NCBI GenBank assembly: GCA_030737835.1
Contig: JAUJYN010000029.1
Location: 134,897 to 198,896, forward strand
From: Acorus gramineus
Taxonomy: Eukaryota; Streptophyta; Magnoliopsida; Acorales; Acoraceae
Direction of reading: 5' to 3'
DNA length: 64,000 nt
Position 1 is the first letter of the stretch, and every line of letters starts with the position of its first letter. A program made the position numbers and the translations under genes. Under the pieces are notes generated by a model, which saw only the letters and a list, made by a program, of their open reading frames with translations, was not told the origin of the DNA and ran no database searches. Shown here piece by piece: positions 33,614 to 44,838 of this stretch.

Positions 33614-35585
33614 GGCCGCCTGAAGGGAGCGGATCAGATCTCCCATCAAACCCCCGGGAATTCCCGCCGATGCCTCCAACTCCGACACCCTTGCCTGGAG
33701 AGAATCTCGCTCACGGCGCAGGACGGCAAACTCCCCCTCTCTCATCGCTACCTCAGACCGCAGCTGGCTCATCTCCCCTTCCCCCGAGTCTCTCTCAGAC
33801 CGCAACTTTTCCACCTCATCCTCGGCTCTCGCGGCCCTCTCCCTAGCCAGATCTAACTCCATCCGAGTGGCTAGGAGCTAACTCTGGACCACGTCTAGCT
33901 CGTTCCTCAACTCAAGCTCTCGATCAGAAGCGGTGGTTGGAGGAGGAGCAGAGGAAGAAGAAGCACCGTCGGCCCTCACCCTCGCCACCACCTCCACCTG
34001 AACCCCGAGGACCCGCACCTGAATCCTCAAGCGTTCCACCTGGTCGATCCTCTCCTAGAGATGTTGGTTGGCTATTTCTAACTTCTTTTCCAGCTCATTC
34101 ATTTCAAGCTGCACAAAATATACGTATATCAAAAACACTTAAAGAAAGGGAAAAGAAAAGAAAAAGAAAAGAAAAACCTAGATTGCACTTACATAGGAGT
34201 CGGGAATCTCCTCCTCCATGGTCCCAAGGATATCCGCATACTCCTGACGATACCAAGCTAGGTAATCGTCTTTCGATGTCACATCAGGGCAGAGCTTGAC
34301 CAAAGTCCCCCTCTCGACCCATCCCCGCAAGTACACGGCGTAATTCCTCGAGAGATTCATTTCCCGAGGAATGACGGTCACTGGAATCGGAGGACGCTTC
34401 GGTAGAGGATCACCCACTGATGGTACCCAAGCTGGCGGACCACCCGGCTGATCGCGTGAAAGACCACCTCGTTGAAAAAGATCAGCCAGATATCCCGCGA
34501 CAGCTCCTCGGGGACTGCCTCCTCAGTATAGGGCCTCCAGGTCATCTACAAAGGATACCAAGGAATAAAGAAGAGAGCTCGGACAAAATAAAATCAAATA
34601 CAAGCTAGAAGGCTAGAAAATATATACCTCTTCTTCATTTAAAGCGTGGAACACCTCTCGGAACTGAGCGAGACGACGTAGGTGAGAAGCCCCTTGAGGC
34701 GCTCATCTCATAGCCCAAGGAAGGGTGCGGTTGAAGACCAGCTGGGTCGTACGAGCAATGGAGAAATGCTCGTACCTGAAAATCTACAGAAGGAAAACCA
34801 AAACCAAAGTCAGATGAAATAAATAAACAGAGATCAAATCATTTCTATCTTCACTAAACTATACCTGCAGAAATGCTGCAACACTGCCAAGGTTCTTGCC
34901 CCCGACCCTCTTCACCTTCTTCGACAACTCCATGAAGAGATGAGCCAGCATGGCCGCGCCCCATGCGAAGCATCCCATCGTCACCAAGTCCCCCATAAAA
35001 ACAAGAAGTGGGAGGAGACCTTGTCAGAGGCTGTCAAAAAAAGGACCCGGTCGAAGAAATAGAGGAAAAATGCCCTCAGCTCCCTCCGCGCCCTCTTTGG
35101 GCATGCAGCGGCCTCTCTGGCCTCGATCATCAGCCTCCTCCTCTCAAAACTGGCCGCGGCCTCACCCTTCTGACGCCGCGTGAACAAACCAAGGCCGTAT
35201 TGCCTCAACAGCTGTCTGAGAGGGATCCGATTCAACGTCCTCTCCCGCCCCACGTACTCCCAGTCGCCAATCAACTCTCGGAAGAGCGCCTTGTAGTCAG
35301 GACTGGTAGCCGCTATCACCACCTCGCCCAAGGCTGGGAGGCCCGTAATCCGCTCCACATCCTCGAGCGTCGGCATCACTGCACTAGTGGGGAGGATAAA
35401 AGTGCAGCTCTCCGGGTCCCACTGCTCCGCCAACACCTCAAGGTACGGGCGATGAACGTGGAAGGGCTCGATCAAGAAGAAGGAGCAGAAGCCCGCTTCG
35501 TCCACCAGGTCCCCCTCTCCCCCTGCCCCAAAGCGGAGTACTACCACTTCGTCCCATGCCATAGAGCTCGAATGCGGTTTGGTCG
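33614..35585 (-). pseudogene. Antisense plant mobile domain (PMD) gene in element C, five-exon type
   Basis: Aminotransferase-like PMD protein, minus strand. Likely exons: 34865-35585 (FILPTSAVMPTLEDVERITGLP, TSPDYKALFRELIGDWEYVG, RRELRAFFLYFFDRVLF), 34628-34784 (YEHFSIARTTQLVFNRTLPW), 34193-34545 (MTWRPYTEEAVPEELSRDIW, EMNLSRNYAVYLRGWVERGT) and 33614-34108 (coiled coil, ARAEDEVEKLRSERD). All junctions have GT/AG. The first exon seen in element H is missing. Damage: a frameshift near 34990, a stop near 34690, a frameshift near 34390, stops in the last exon, and loss of the 3' end at fragment E. PMD proteins of the MAIN/MAIL1 type act in nuclear gene and transposon silencing; no function is claimed here. 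It lies antisense to C, next to its 3' LTR. Confidence 0.85.
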
Positions 35586-36454
35586 CTAAAACAACGAAAG
35601 AAAAAGGGTTAGTCTCTCAAGATAAACTTTTCAAGAGGTAAGAATCTTGAATCTAAACAAGATTTTCATTTTGAAACCATGCTTAATAAAGCAATTACCA
35701 CATGCAAAATCAAGTAAAAAGCATGAAGTATACAAGCCTAAAAGAAAATTTGGCCTCCTTCACTACGAGACTTTTTCTTATGATTTCACTCTTTCCCTTA
35801 TCCCACCGTGGTACATCTATCATGAGCATACCTACTTCTTTTTCATTACTATTCTACCACCTACCATAAGTGCATACTTGTCATAGTAAAAGCACATAAA
35901 AAAATTGTCCCTCCCCTAAATACACATACCAACATTTACATTATAAAACATTGCCATAATCACCCATTTAGAACCCTATAAGATTCATGAAGCATAAGTG
36001 CATGCTTGTCATAGTACAGTTACCAATACCATCTAGTTCAAAATTCTTCAGTTCTGGTTCTTTTCCAGAATCTTTGTCTTTCGAATGATCCAATTCACCA
36101 AATCAAACACATTTTATTTGCTTTCTGTCTGCGATATCCCCTTGATTTGCTGAGCTACCCAAGCACGGGTACGTTAGGCACAAGGAAACGAGCACCGGGC
36201 TGCTCCGTGCACGATGGCTAAGAACCCCGTCCGAGGGTTGGATCACTCGTTTCCTTACTTTTACTCACTCTCCCACCTGGATCAGTCTTTAGATGACTAT
36301 TCTAGTCAAAACCCAACCTCTGATGGCCTAAATAAAATCCCTAAATGGTATTGGTCATGTGTCCTAAACTTCTTGAAGGTCGAGCCGGCCAAAATAGAGG
36401 TCTCTTTTCTTATCATCGGTCGAAGTCTTTATGCTTCGCACAAAAGACTCCGTC
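35586..36454. other. Remnant PMD intron/leader and 3' untranslated part of element C
   Basis: The part next to 35586 resembles, on the minus strand, the first intron of the PMD gene in H (shared AAGCATGGTTTNAAATGAAAAT-type sequence near 35670). The stretch 36060-36454 matches H at 46950-47350 in reverse. The first exon, present in H, is deleted here. No coding frame is supported. Confidence 0.65.
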
Positions 36455-36468
36455 CGATGAGGGACAAT
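36455..36468 (+). promoter_or_regulatory. Polypurine tract of element C
   Basis: CGATGAGGGACAAT lies directly before the 3' LTR. The same tract, reversed, flanks the H LTR at 46950-46962. Confidence 0.7.
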
Positions 36469-37654
36469 TGTAGATACCGCAATTTTGACCATCCAAAGAG
36501 ACAAAAATACTTCAAGTAAAACTTAGGAATGACCACATTTGGACATCTAGATAGAAAACTTCTTCAGAAACCAAAACCGGAGACCCTAGTCCAAAACACT
36601 TAGAAAAAAAATCTAGGACCTGGACATGGGCGGCTACTTGAGAGTAGCCGCCCCATACTAGGCGGCTAGTCACAACTAGCTACCCCCCTGACCGACCCCA
36701 AACTGCCTTCCTGGGATGGGACATAAAGTAGCATGATTGCGGCGGATTGTCCCTTTTAGCCTCCCCCTCTTAGCCGGTTTAACCCCAGTAGCCGACCTAA
36801 GCCACCGCTTGTCAGAGATGGGACATTTGGCAGGTCATGATGAGGGCGGCTACTTGAGAGTAGCCACCCCTCACTGGGCGGCTAGTTTCAACTAGCTGCC
36901 CCTCACTTGGACAATGTCAGAGAACAAAGATCTAATGGAAAGTCAAATCAAGCACTTCTTCCATCATAAACAATCATAATTCCCAACATCATCAAACATC
37001 CCCACTCACAAATCAACCCATACCCCCTTCCACACTTAAAACCCCTAGAGAGAGAGAACTCTATTTCGAGAGAAAAACCCATTTTCCTACACCAAAATTA
37101 TCCTCCAAATCCACTCTCCAAAAACCTAGTTAAACCTAGTTTAACTTTAGCCAACACCCAAACCAAACCCTACCCAGGCTCTGCCCAAATAGAGCCAGAC
37201 ACCAGGCGGCTACCCACAACTAGCCGTCCCCCACCAAGCGGCTAAAACCCACTAGCTGGTCCTTCCTCCTTTAGTTAAGTTCCCGAACCAAAAGAGGATC
37301 CCTGTCTTCACCTCTGTGTACGGCATGCCCGTGTCTCAGAGCGGAGACCCCACAAACTCCCCCACAAAGGCAATCAAATCCACCCCAACTTTTCCTGCTT
37401 TTTGAGAAAAGCAGGTGGTGATCACAACCACCCCTGAATCCTTATGAGGACTTGTCGGCCGCTTCATCAAGGAACGAACAAAAACCAACCCACCACCCCT
37501 TCCGAGAGACGATCTGACTGAGCCTGCCAAGGCACGCACTGGATCTGAGCCTCTGAAGAACCCCCACACACGCAGACCCCGAAGGACCGGAAGAGGGAGG
37601 AAGGCTTTCCGGAGCACATCCACCCCCAACCCCTTCCGAAACCTGATACCGACA
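36469..37654 (+). repeat. 3' LTR of element C
   Basis: 1186 bp, TGTAGATACC...ACCGACA. It lacks about 80 bp near 36950 that the 5' LTR has at 8795-8875, including the TATA box, and about 25 bp near 37265. It is otherwise a close match. It keeps the intact site into which B inserted in the 5' copy. Confidence 0.93.
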
Positions 37655-38510
37655 ACTGTCATCTAAGACATCCCTGGAGTAATCATCATCATATGTAGCT
37701 GCACTAGAGGTACTCAATGGATGTTCCCTTTCCCCCATCATCCCTCTGCATAATCACATGCCACTACAATTATACGTCCCCACTCATCATAATTAGGGTA
37801 CAACACCAACACCCTTGCAAGCACCTCACTAATGTTCTGTGTAACTCTCCCCTGTTATCAAAAGTTTCATTATGATAAGTGGTTTTAAAATCATTTATCA
37901 CTTTATAAAAATGTATAAGATGTTTAAGAAATTACCGAATGTTGTGCGACATAGCCTGGAGGGTGGTGTGGGGGTGGTGGAGGTGTGATATGTCTGACTG
38001 TTCTCTCCCAATACCACTCCATATATCTACTCGAACTCCGGGTTAGACAGAATTGGTGGATGTGATCCAAGCGTTGGTCCCAACGCTCGATATAAGTTTG
38101 GTGATATACCATCCAATTGGTATCCTATCTACCTCGTCTGTTCACCCGGTCGATGACCTCTATAGTAGATGGTATGTCTTGATGTGCCCCAAATTGACGT
38201 GTGACTCGATCGGGCACGTGCATCTCCACGATATCAAAGCAAATGAGTAGGACCCTAGCCAACCACAACTCCATATGATTCCTACAAGCAGGTGGTAGTT
38301 TCTCATATGTCCCAACATAAAGCTGCCAGATAACCTACCAAAAATCAAAATTACAATTAGTATCGGAATCTTACACAATATATTGTGTTTGCGATATAAT
38401 AATAATGTTACAGTCACCAATGACTCAAGCTGGTAGTCCAGTTGTACCCTACAGTATATCAAAACTTGTGAATTTTCATCAAACCTCTGAGTCACCTTCC
38501 ACCTCAAATA
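37655..38510 (-). pseudogene. PMD region of the MULE gene (degenerate)
   Basis: Minus-strand sequence following the transposase piece. It is recognisable as the C-terminal part of a PMD: a segment resembling WLARVLLICFDIVEMHVPDR, then RQFGAHQDIPSTIEVIDR (several frames), then MVYHQTYIERWDQRLDHIHQ and RYMEWYWERTVRHI with a Pro/His run (37924-38112). It ends ATYDDDYSRDVLDDS at the element C boundary and continues at 8313. An intron may lie near 38340-38500. Frames are broken several times. A MULE transposase joined to a PMD is a known plant arrangement; this is a decayed example. Confidence 0.72.
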
Positions 38511-39840
38511 AGGAATTTAGTGAAATATGATCTTCCATGAATCGAAAAAGGAAGAAGGTCCAACTGCTTCTGTTCTCAGATTCAACTATGGCAAAGGCTA
38601 TCGGAAGCAAACCATTTTCTACATCGCAAGCAGTGGCTATTAGGAGATTTCCTTTATATTTTCCATACAAATGTGTTCCACCGATGCAAAATAGTGGACA
38701 ACAATGTTTGAAAGCCTCTAAGGCTGGTTCGAATGCCCAATAAACACGTTCAAACTGTCGGATTGGTCTGCCCATGTTATTCTCTTGTATGACAGGGCCT
38801 TCAAAGAACACATTTGTTCACGGATTAGACATCCTTAGGGCATCAACATATAGAGGCAACTCAGCACATGACTCCTCCCAATTTTCAAATATTCTCTCCA
38901 TAGCCTTCCATTTGGCACAGTGTGCCTTTGAATATGTAATTGTGTAGTGATAATCAGCACGTATCCTGTCTATTATCTCAGTAGGACTGATTCTCAAATT
39001 ATAACGAATCGTTGGCATTATTAGCCGTGAGATATAATCAGAACTGAATAGTAGGTGATTTGAACTAAGTAGAGGATCTAAGCATGTATGAGGAACTCTC
39101 AAGGTGGAAATCTTGAACATTTTTGAACCACCGACCACCCTCGCATACAATCTCCAATGACATTCATAATTTATGCACTGAATGACACATTGTTCGCATT
39201 TAATTTCACCACATGACACTACACACGTTTCTTTATGCTCCAAGTTCTGACAACATTAATGAGGGACTTCTTATTTGCGAAAAGCTGACCAACCTCAAGA
39301 TCGTTACATGAAGAATATCCGATTTCATAAATGCATGGATGGACATTTTTTGTCATTGCTTGCTCCATAGGCTCATGTGTAGGATACATTTCAGGAACAC
39401 TATATCCATGGATGGCAACTGTCTCCACATCATGGTCCTCCTCAGTATCAGATCCACCAACCCAGTGATTTTCACGATCCTCTTCTTCTTCTTTTTCTTC
39501 TTCTTCTTCTCCTCCTTCCACTTCCTCTTCTTCTTCTCCTCCTTGATCTTCCACTTCTTCATTGTTTACTTCAATTCCCTCACGAATATCGTCCCAACCC
39601 ATGTCATTAAATGGGGACCTATAAATGTAAAGACACTATACTTACACATATGAATACACCCACCAAAAACTTAGTATATAAACAATACTTACAAATGTGG
39701 TATATTGACACTCCCATGGGCATTGGTTGGTGTTGCATCAATCAAATCTTGTTGTGTACACGGAACAAATGACGACGATGAACATTGATATGGATCACGA
39801 ACAATTGAAGGATATGAATCTTCTGCATTATAATTCATCA
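38479..39840 (-). pseudogene. Mutator-like (MULE) transposase, broken
   Basis: Order on the minus strand: an acidic N-terminal segment encoded by a GAA/GAG-rich tract (39219-39602); a MuDR-type DNA-binding domain (CVIQCINYECHWRLYARVVG, RIRADYHYTITYSKAHCAKW; 38818-39243); and the DDE transposase core (FCIGGTHLYGKYKGNLLIATA, GLLPIAFAIVESENRSSW; 38479-38811). The Asp of the usual D-G-T-H motif is replaced (GGTH), which would remove a catalytic residue. The SWIM zinc finger and the later part of the core are missing, PMD sequence following instead. Two frame breaks separate the pieces. Upstream the gene continues past solo LTR I. Confidence 0.88.
39480..39550 (-). repeat. TTC/TCC-rich microsatellite encoding the acidic segment of the MULE
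   Basis: About 70 bp of (TTC)n/(TCC)n-like sequence on the + strand, read as Glu codons on the minus strand (GGEEEEEVEGGEEEEEKEEE). It is probably repeat expansion within coding sequence. Confidence 0.75.
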
Positions 39841-42800
39841 TGTCACGCCCCAGGGCGGCCGTCCCCGGGACGCGGCAGGCGTATATATCATATCAGAAGC
39901 CTACACATGAGGTCAAACATATATACTCTAAAACCACAGATAAAAATGACAACACAGATCAAACAGGGCTGACATAATATATACACAATATAGCGGAAGC
40001 TAATACTGAGTCTGTAACCCAAAACACATTACAGACTCGATACACAATCATATGTCCTGTGAGAGCCAATATACATAGTAACAACTGAATATATACAGAC
40101 GCGTGCCAAGCACGGAAATAAAATACATACAGTCAAGAAAAGGGATGCTGATAGCCTCTGGCACTCGCGGACGTAGCGCTGCTCCGCTACTGAAGGAATC
40201 CCTCGGAAAGCTCTAACTGCTGCTCCGGCTCCAGCTCAGGCTCAGTGACCACTGGGGAAAAACATGTGCGAGGGGTGAGCCACACGCTCAGTGAACAGCA
40301 CAACCCATGCATCATAGACAATATTTACCACAATTCCATTATTTATCCAATCTCCAAGACATAACAACATAATCCAGTGGTTCGTACTTCGCCGAACCAC
40401 CACACCCTCACCCTCACCCATCCATGGGTGACATAGGCTATTGGGACTGATAATCATCCATTCACAAATCCAGTAGGTCGCTCATCGCCAACCCACTACA
40501 CCCTCACCCTCACCCTACCACGGGTGACATAGGATTTTGGGACTGACTAGGCTGTTGGTCACCCTTGGTCCACCGATAGTCTCTCCTCCACTCCGTAGGC
40601 CGCTTGGTCTCCACCCACAACTTCAGCAAAGTCCGAAACCAAATCAAGAGGTGCCTACTGATGTGGGTCCTCCGAAGGACGGCCTTTCTAACGCTGGGGG
40701 TAGCCTCTACCGGATCCAACGCAGGGAACAGAACAGCCTATCCATACGCATATGATCCACTCGGATCCGCCGACAACACATCTCTACCACTCAAATGTCA
40801 TGAACTCTTCAGAGTTCCTCCAGAGCGCATATCCAAGATGCGGGGAATAAGTACAATCAAAAGCAATGTTGGAATATCATTGGGGGAAAGAAACTCGGGA
40901 GGGCGGCGTGAGTTCCCAATACAGGATACCCCGACAACCAAACAAGGAACACGGAGTACCCTAACACGGGTCTCAATGTTGACCTCGCAAGGCTCCTCCC
41001 GATAATATTACCTAAGGCATGCGATTTAACATACACTAGCATTTAATTTAATAAATAAACTAGTAGGACGCATACATAGGCCGAGGTTTCCTAACATGAA
41101 ACAGGGGACATGGTGCATGGCTCATACACATATCCTAAGGGTGCAAGTCCCTAACATACAAGTCTAGGGTAGCATGCATTCTACATTTAAATCATGCAAG
41201 CATGGAATACATATTACAACAGGTTAATATAATCCATGACGCCCCAGGAGAGGTCGGTATACGCCCAAGTGCGTATAACGCCTCTCTACTGGGTTGGATT
41301 GTCCCACTCACCAGTATCTGGGTCGTCGCGCGACCGCCCGTCTAGATCTGCAAGATAGACATTCAATATGGTGAGTTAAAATCCACAAATACTACAAAAT
41401 ACACAAGAACTTACATAAACCCACAACTAAACTCCCAACACTCGGGCAAACGTGCATACGACCCGCACGCACGCTAGCCCGAGCATCCCGGCAAACACCC
41501 GCACGGCCGGCAACCACCCGCACGGCCACCCGACCGCCCAGGCGCACCGCCGCGCCTCGGCCCGCGCACTCCGCGCACCGCCGGGCCCCTGCCCGCCGCC
41601 GAGACATGCCGCCGAGCCTCCCGTGTGCACCGCGCGCCCCCTGCGCCCCAGCGCAGCCGCCCGCGCACACCCCGCACGCCATCGCTGGCCCGCGAGCACC
41701 CCGCACGCCCCGCGCGCAGCGTCTCGCCCCGCGCGCACCCCGCGCGCATCTCCAGCCCCTCATCCGCACGCACTCCGCGCGCACCTACCACCCTCTAGCC
41801 GCGCGCACCACCCCGCGCGCCACCCGCTCGCACCCACTGCACCCCGCGCACGCCTGCGCCTCCGCCCAGCGCCCGGTATCCGCGGCCCAGCACCCAACGC
41901 TCAGCGCCCAGCACCCGGGACCCTCACCCAGCGCCCACGCGCACGCACGCGCAACACGCTCCCAGCGTGCCTGGCAGAACGCGCCCAGCGCGCCTGCCAG
42001 CATGCCCACGCTGCTGCCCGCGTTGCCTGCCTGCACGGGTCGCCGAGTGGCCCGAGCACCGTTCGCCTGCACGCCCGGCACTGCTCGCCTGATGCCCGAG
42101 CACCTCCTGCCCTGCTCGCCTGCGCGCCCAGCCTGCCAGCCCGGCCTGCTCACGCGCACAGCCCACAGCCTGCCTACCCACATGCCTCCCCCTGAGCGTA
42201 CGCCCGCGTGCGCACCCGCGCGCACGCGCTCGCGCGCCCAGCAAGCTGGTGCACCTGCTCCCAGTCTACCCGAGCTAGCCCTGCCAGCCTACCCTGCACA
42301 CACTGCCCTCATGGCCATCATCCCCAGCACCCCGCCCAGCACCTCATGCACAGCCCGCCCAGCTCCTTGCGCCCAGCTCGCCCAGCTCCAGCCGCTCGAC
42401 CAGACCTTGCACGACCAGCACGCACAGCACGCCCTGCACGCGCGCTCAACTGGCCACCAGCGCCCACGAGCGCACGCCCGCGCGCGTCCAGCCCGCACGC
42501 TGCCTGCGCTGCTGCCGCTGCTGCCTGCTGCCCGGGACAGTGGCCCTGCCTGCCGAGCACCTCCAACCACCCCTCCCATGCCGCCGACCACCTCCGACCA
42601 CCCCCAACCACCCCCGACAGCCTCCCACAGCCGCCGACCACCCCTCATACATAGATCCACACTCCTAGCATACATCTATGCAAGAAAAGTGAAGAAAAGG
42701 ACCTTACCAAGGGGAGGAAGCGAAGTCCGGGTGCTCTCCGCGCACCGAAACCCTTCTCAACGGCCCTCCTACGCCCCGATCTACCACGGTCCTCGAAACG

Positions 42801-43296
42801 GGCCAAAACAGAGGAGAAAGAGGGGAGGACAGAGTGGCTAGAGTCGTCGGAAAAGGGATTTGAAACCACCGGGGTGTAGATCGGGACCCGATCTACACTT
42901 CCTAGGTTTTGGGTTTTTGATTTTGAGGGGTCTAGGGGGCTCAAAAGTGAGAAAAATGGGGAAGAGAAGAGAGGGGAAGGTTGGTAGGGATGATGAATAG
43001 TGCTACTCGAAATTTGATCCCACCTTTATATAGTGTGCGACTTAAAAACCCAGATACGCCCCGGAACTGCGAAATTTCAGGAACGTTACCGGAAATCGAT
43101 GAAATTTTCCTGAGAGGTCTAAAATGGCACCAGGACACCAAATATGCAGTTAGATTTCCAATCGGAGTCCTCTAGCTCAGGACGATAGCTAACAGTCCAA
43201 AAATTAGCGGTTCCGATCGAAAACCCTAAAAATTTTTAAAAACTGCCAGGACGCTCTAACGGTTACCCGCAGGCTAAAAGTGACACAAGTATAACA
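39841..43296 (-). mobile_element. Solo LTR 'I', Tekay/Del-like
   Basis: A single complete LTR of 3456 bp in reverse orientation (+ strand TGTCACGCC...ATAACA), with perfect target duplication CATCA (39836-39840 and 43297-43301). There is no internal region, so it is the product of LTR-LTR recombination. It has the same parts as D's LTR: G-rich modules near 40370-40545, CpG-dense core 41460-42600, donor CTTACCAAGG (reverse) near 42705 and a TATA box near 43024. It lies inside the MULE gene. Confidence 0.94.
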
Positions 43297-43428
43297 CATC
43301 ACACCACGATCTCATTGTATGATCTCTTCCTTCTCTAACCATAACTCAATGCCATGTACGTGCTTTGGATACAAGTTCATCATCACCTTCACACCTATAT
43401 CATCTTCGATAGGGGTACCCAAACTCTT
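43297..43428 (-). pseudogene. N-terminal side piece of the MULE gene
   Basis: After the CATCA duplication the minus strand reads (from the right) LGTPIEDDIGVKVMMNLYPK, HVHGIELWLEKEEIIQ, then SYNEIVV towards solo LTR I. It joins the MULE sequence at 39840 once I is removed. The right edge is set by the start of LTR J at 43429. The true N-terminus lies to the right of J/H, outside the window. Confidence 0.65.
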
Positions 43429-44717
43429 TGTAACAACTGTGACTTTAACCGTATTAATTGGTTGGTGTCTGACGGATCGTATAGGTGCCGTCGGGCACAT
43501 GGGTGATGGATCTTGGAGGTGCCGTTGGGCTCAATAAGGGCCGTCAATCTGGGTGGTTTTTTGAATTTTAAATTTTCGGTTCGTTTTTGGAAAGGGCAAA
43601 GGCATTGATTTCATTATTCTGGTTCGATGGTGTCATGAAATTTGTTCCCACGTGTGTGAGGTTATTAATCTCTCTTCTCTCTTCCTCTCTCTCCTTTGCA
43701 TTGAAACCCTAAAACTCTAAATTATCTTTCTTCTCCCTCGGTTCGGCACCATTGTTGGGAGCTCGAGAAGGAGAGTCAAGCGAGGTTTGGTCAGGTTAGG
43801 TTGCCTTAGGCCATCTGGAGTCTCCTATGTAGCTTTCGAAGGATTTTATCAACAATTTTAATTGATATTTTATGTATAAAATTCGAGCATGTCATATGAT
43901 ATATAGGCCGATGCCTTATTACGCACTATGTTGGAAAATATTAATAAACTGTTGCATGCATGTATATATTTGAAATGAAAAACATGGTTTGATCATGCAT
44001 GCATCATGCAACCTAGATGGCTGAGTCTAGGTTACTACGGTTTAGAATGGACCCAAGTGTTGGTGACTTCGTTTAGGTGACCACGTCTAGGTGACATGTC
44101 TAGGTGACACGATTTCCAGAGCGAAATCTTTATGGCTAGGTGCCATGGAAATATGGGCATGCATGTCTGTTGCATTCATATGCATCATATGGTTTGAGAA
44201 GGTTCCTTGAGACTATGCATCTAAATGTTGTTCTTAATTAAGTTATGATTTCTGAAGTATCGTTACTATATCTGCAACTATTTCTGTGACACTTTATTAA
44301 GGTTATTATTTTGAAATATATTACTGGGACGTAAAGGTCCATTCACTGAGCACGTGGTAGCCCACCCCTCTTTTCCCAACCTTTCAGAGTAGCCGATGGT
44401 GATTGTTGATCTCGGTGGTGGCGATCGCGGTTCGTGCTTTTATCTTCCGTTGCATCTAGGTGGTTGAATAAGCCTTTCCTTGGCATGTAGTCTCCTTAGT
44501 CCCTTTCAGCAAAAATAGATGGATGTTATGTTAAAACTATTTTGTGTGTAATCATCCGCGTTTAGGATGAGTTATGTTTAGATCCTGGTTATGGTTTATC
44601 ATTTGGTATGATTAAATAAATCTCTTATGTTTTCAAAAATGTGACCCGTGTTTTATCGAGAAATCCAAGGTAACATACCGTATTCGAACTTCAAAATGGA
44701 GTCTTGGGTACGTTACA
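43429..44717 (+). repeat. 5' LTR of element J
   Basis: 1289 bp beginning TGTAAC and ending GTTACA, placed by this short inverted repeat and by the primer site 4 bp after it. No second copy is available to confirm the left edge. A pyrimidine-rich leader-like stretch lies at 43660-43740. Confidence 0.7.
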
Positions 44718-44721
44718 GAAG

Positions 44722-44737
44722 TGGTATCAGAGCCTGC
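44722..44737 (+). promoter_or_regulatory. Primer-binding site of element J
   Basis: TGGTATCAGAGCCTGC, complementary to initiator methionine tRNA, in the context CAGAAGTGGTATCAGAGCC. Confidence 0.9.
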
Positions 44738-44838
44738 GTTTTTCCTGTTAGGGCTAAGGACAGAATATAATTATTAGGTTTGCATTCATATAGATCACGT
44801 TCTAACCGGGTGTTACTGCATCTAGGAGAAAACTTGAA

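Larger units (their letters stand above)
8314..37654 (+). mobile_element. Ty3/gypsy element 'C' (Tat/OTA-like), split by B, E and D
   Basis: Outer LTRs start TGTAGATACC and end GATAC(C/T)GACA. The target duplication ACTGT is perfect (8309-8313 and 37655-37659). The element sits inside a MULE gene whose reading frame resumes on the far side. Its own content is: 5' LTR (two parts), leader with tandem repeats, gag pseudogene, a gap where protease and pol should be, an antisense PMD pseudogene, a purine tract and the 3' LTR. Elements B, E and D account for most of the 29 kb. Gag sequence and layout suggest the non-chromovirus Tat/OTA group, whose members are known to carry extra open reading frames (family assignment from memory, not from a tree). 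Confidence 0.9.

Noticed and set aside
33557..33862. The coiled-coil frame as an independent small gene
   Set aside because: It is the last exon of the antisense PMD pseudogene, and its final residues come from fragment E.
41452..42841. Long plus-strand frames (247 and 411 codons) in solo LTR I
   Set aside because: The same compositional effect in the reversed CpG core, with no conserved protein sequence across copies.
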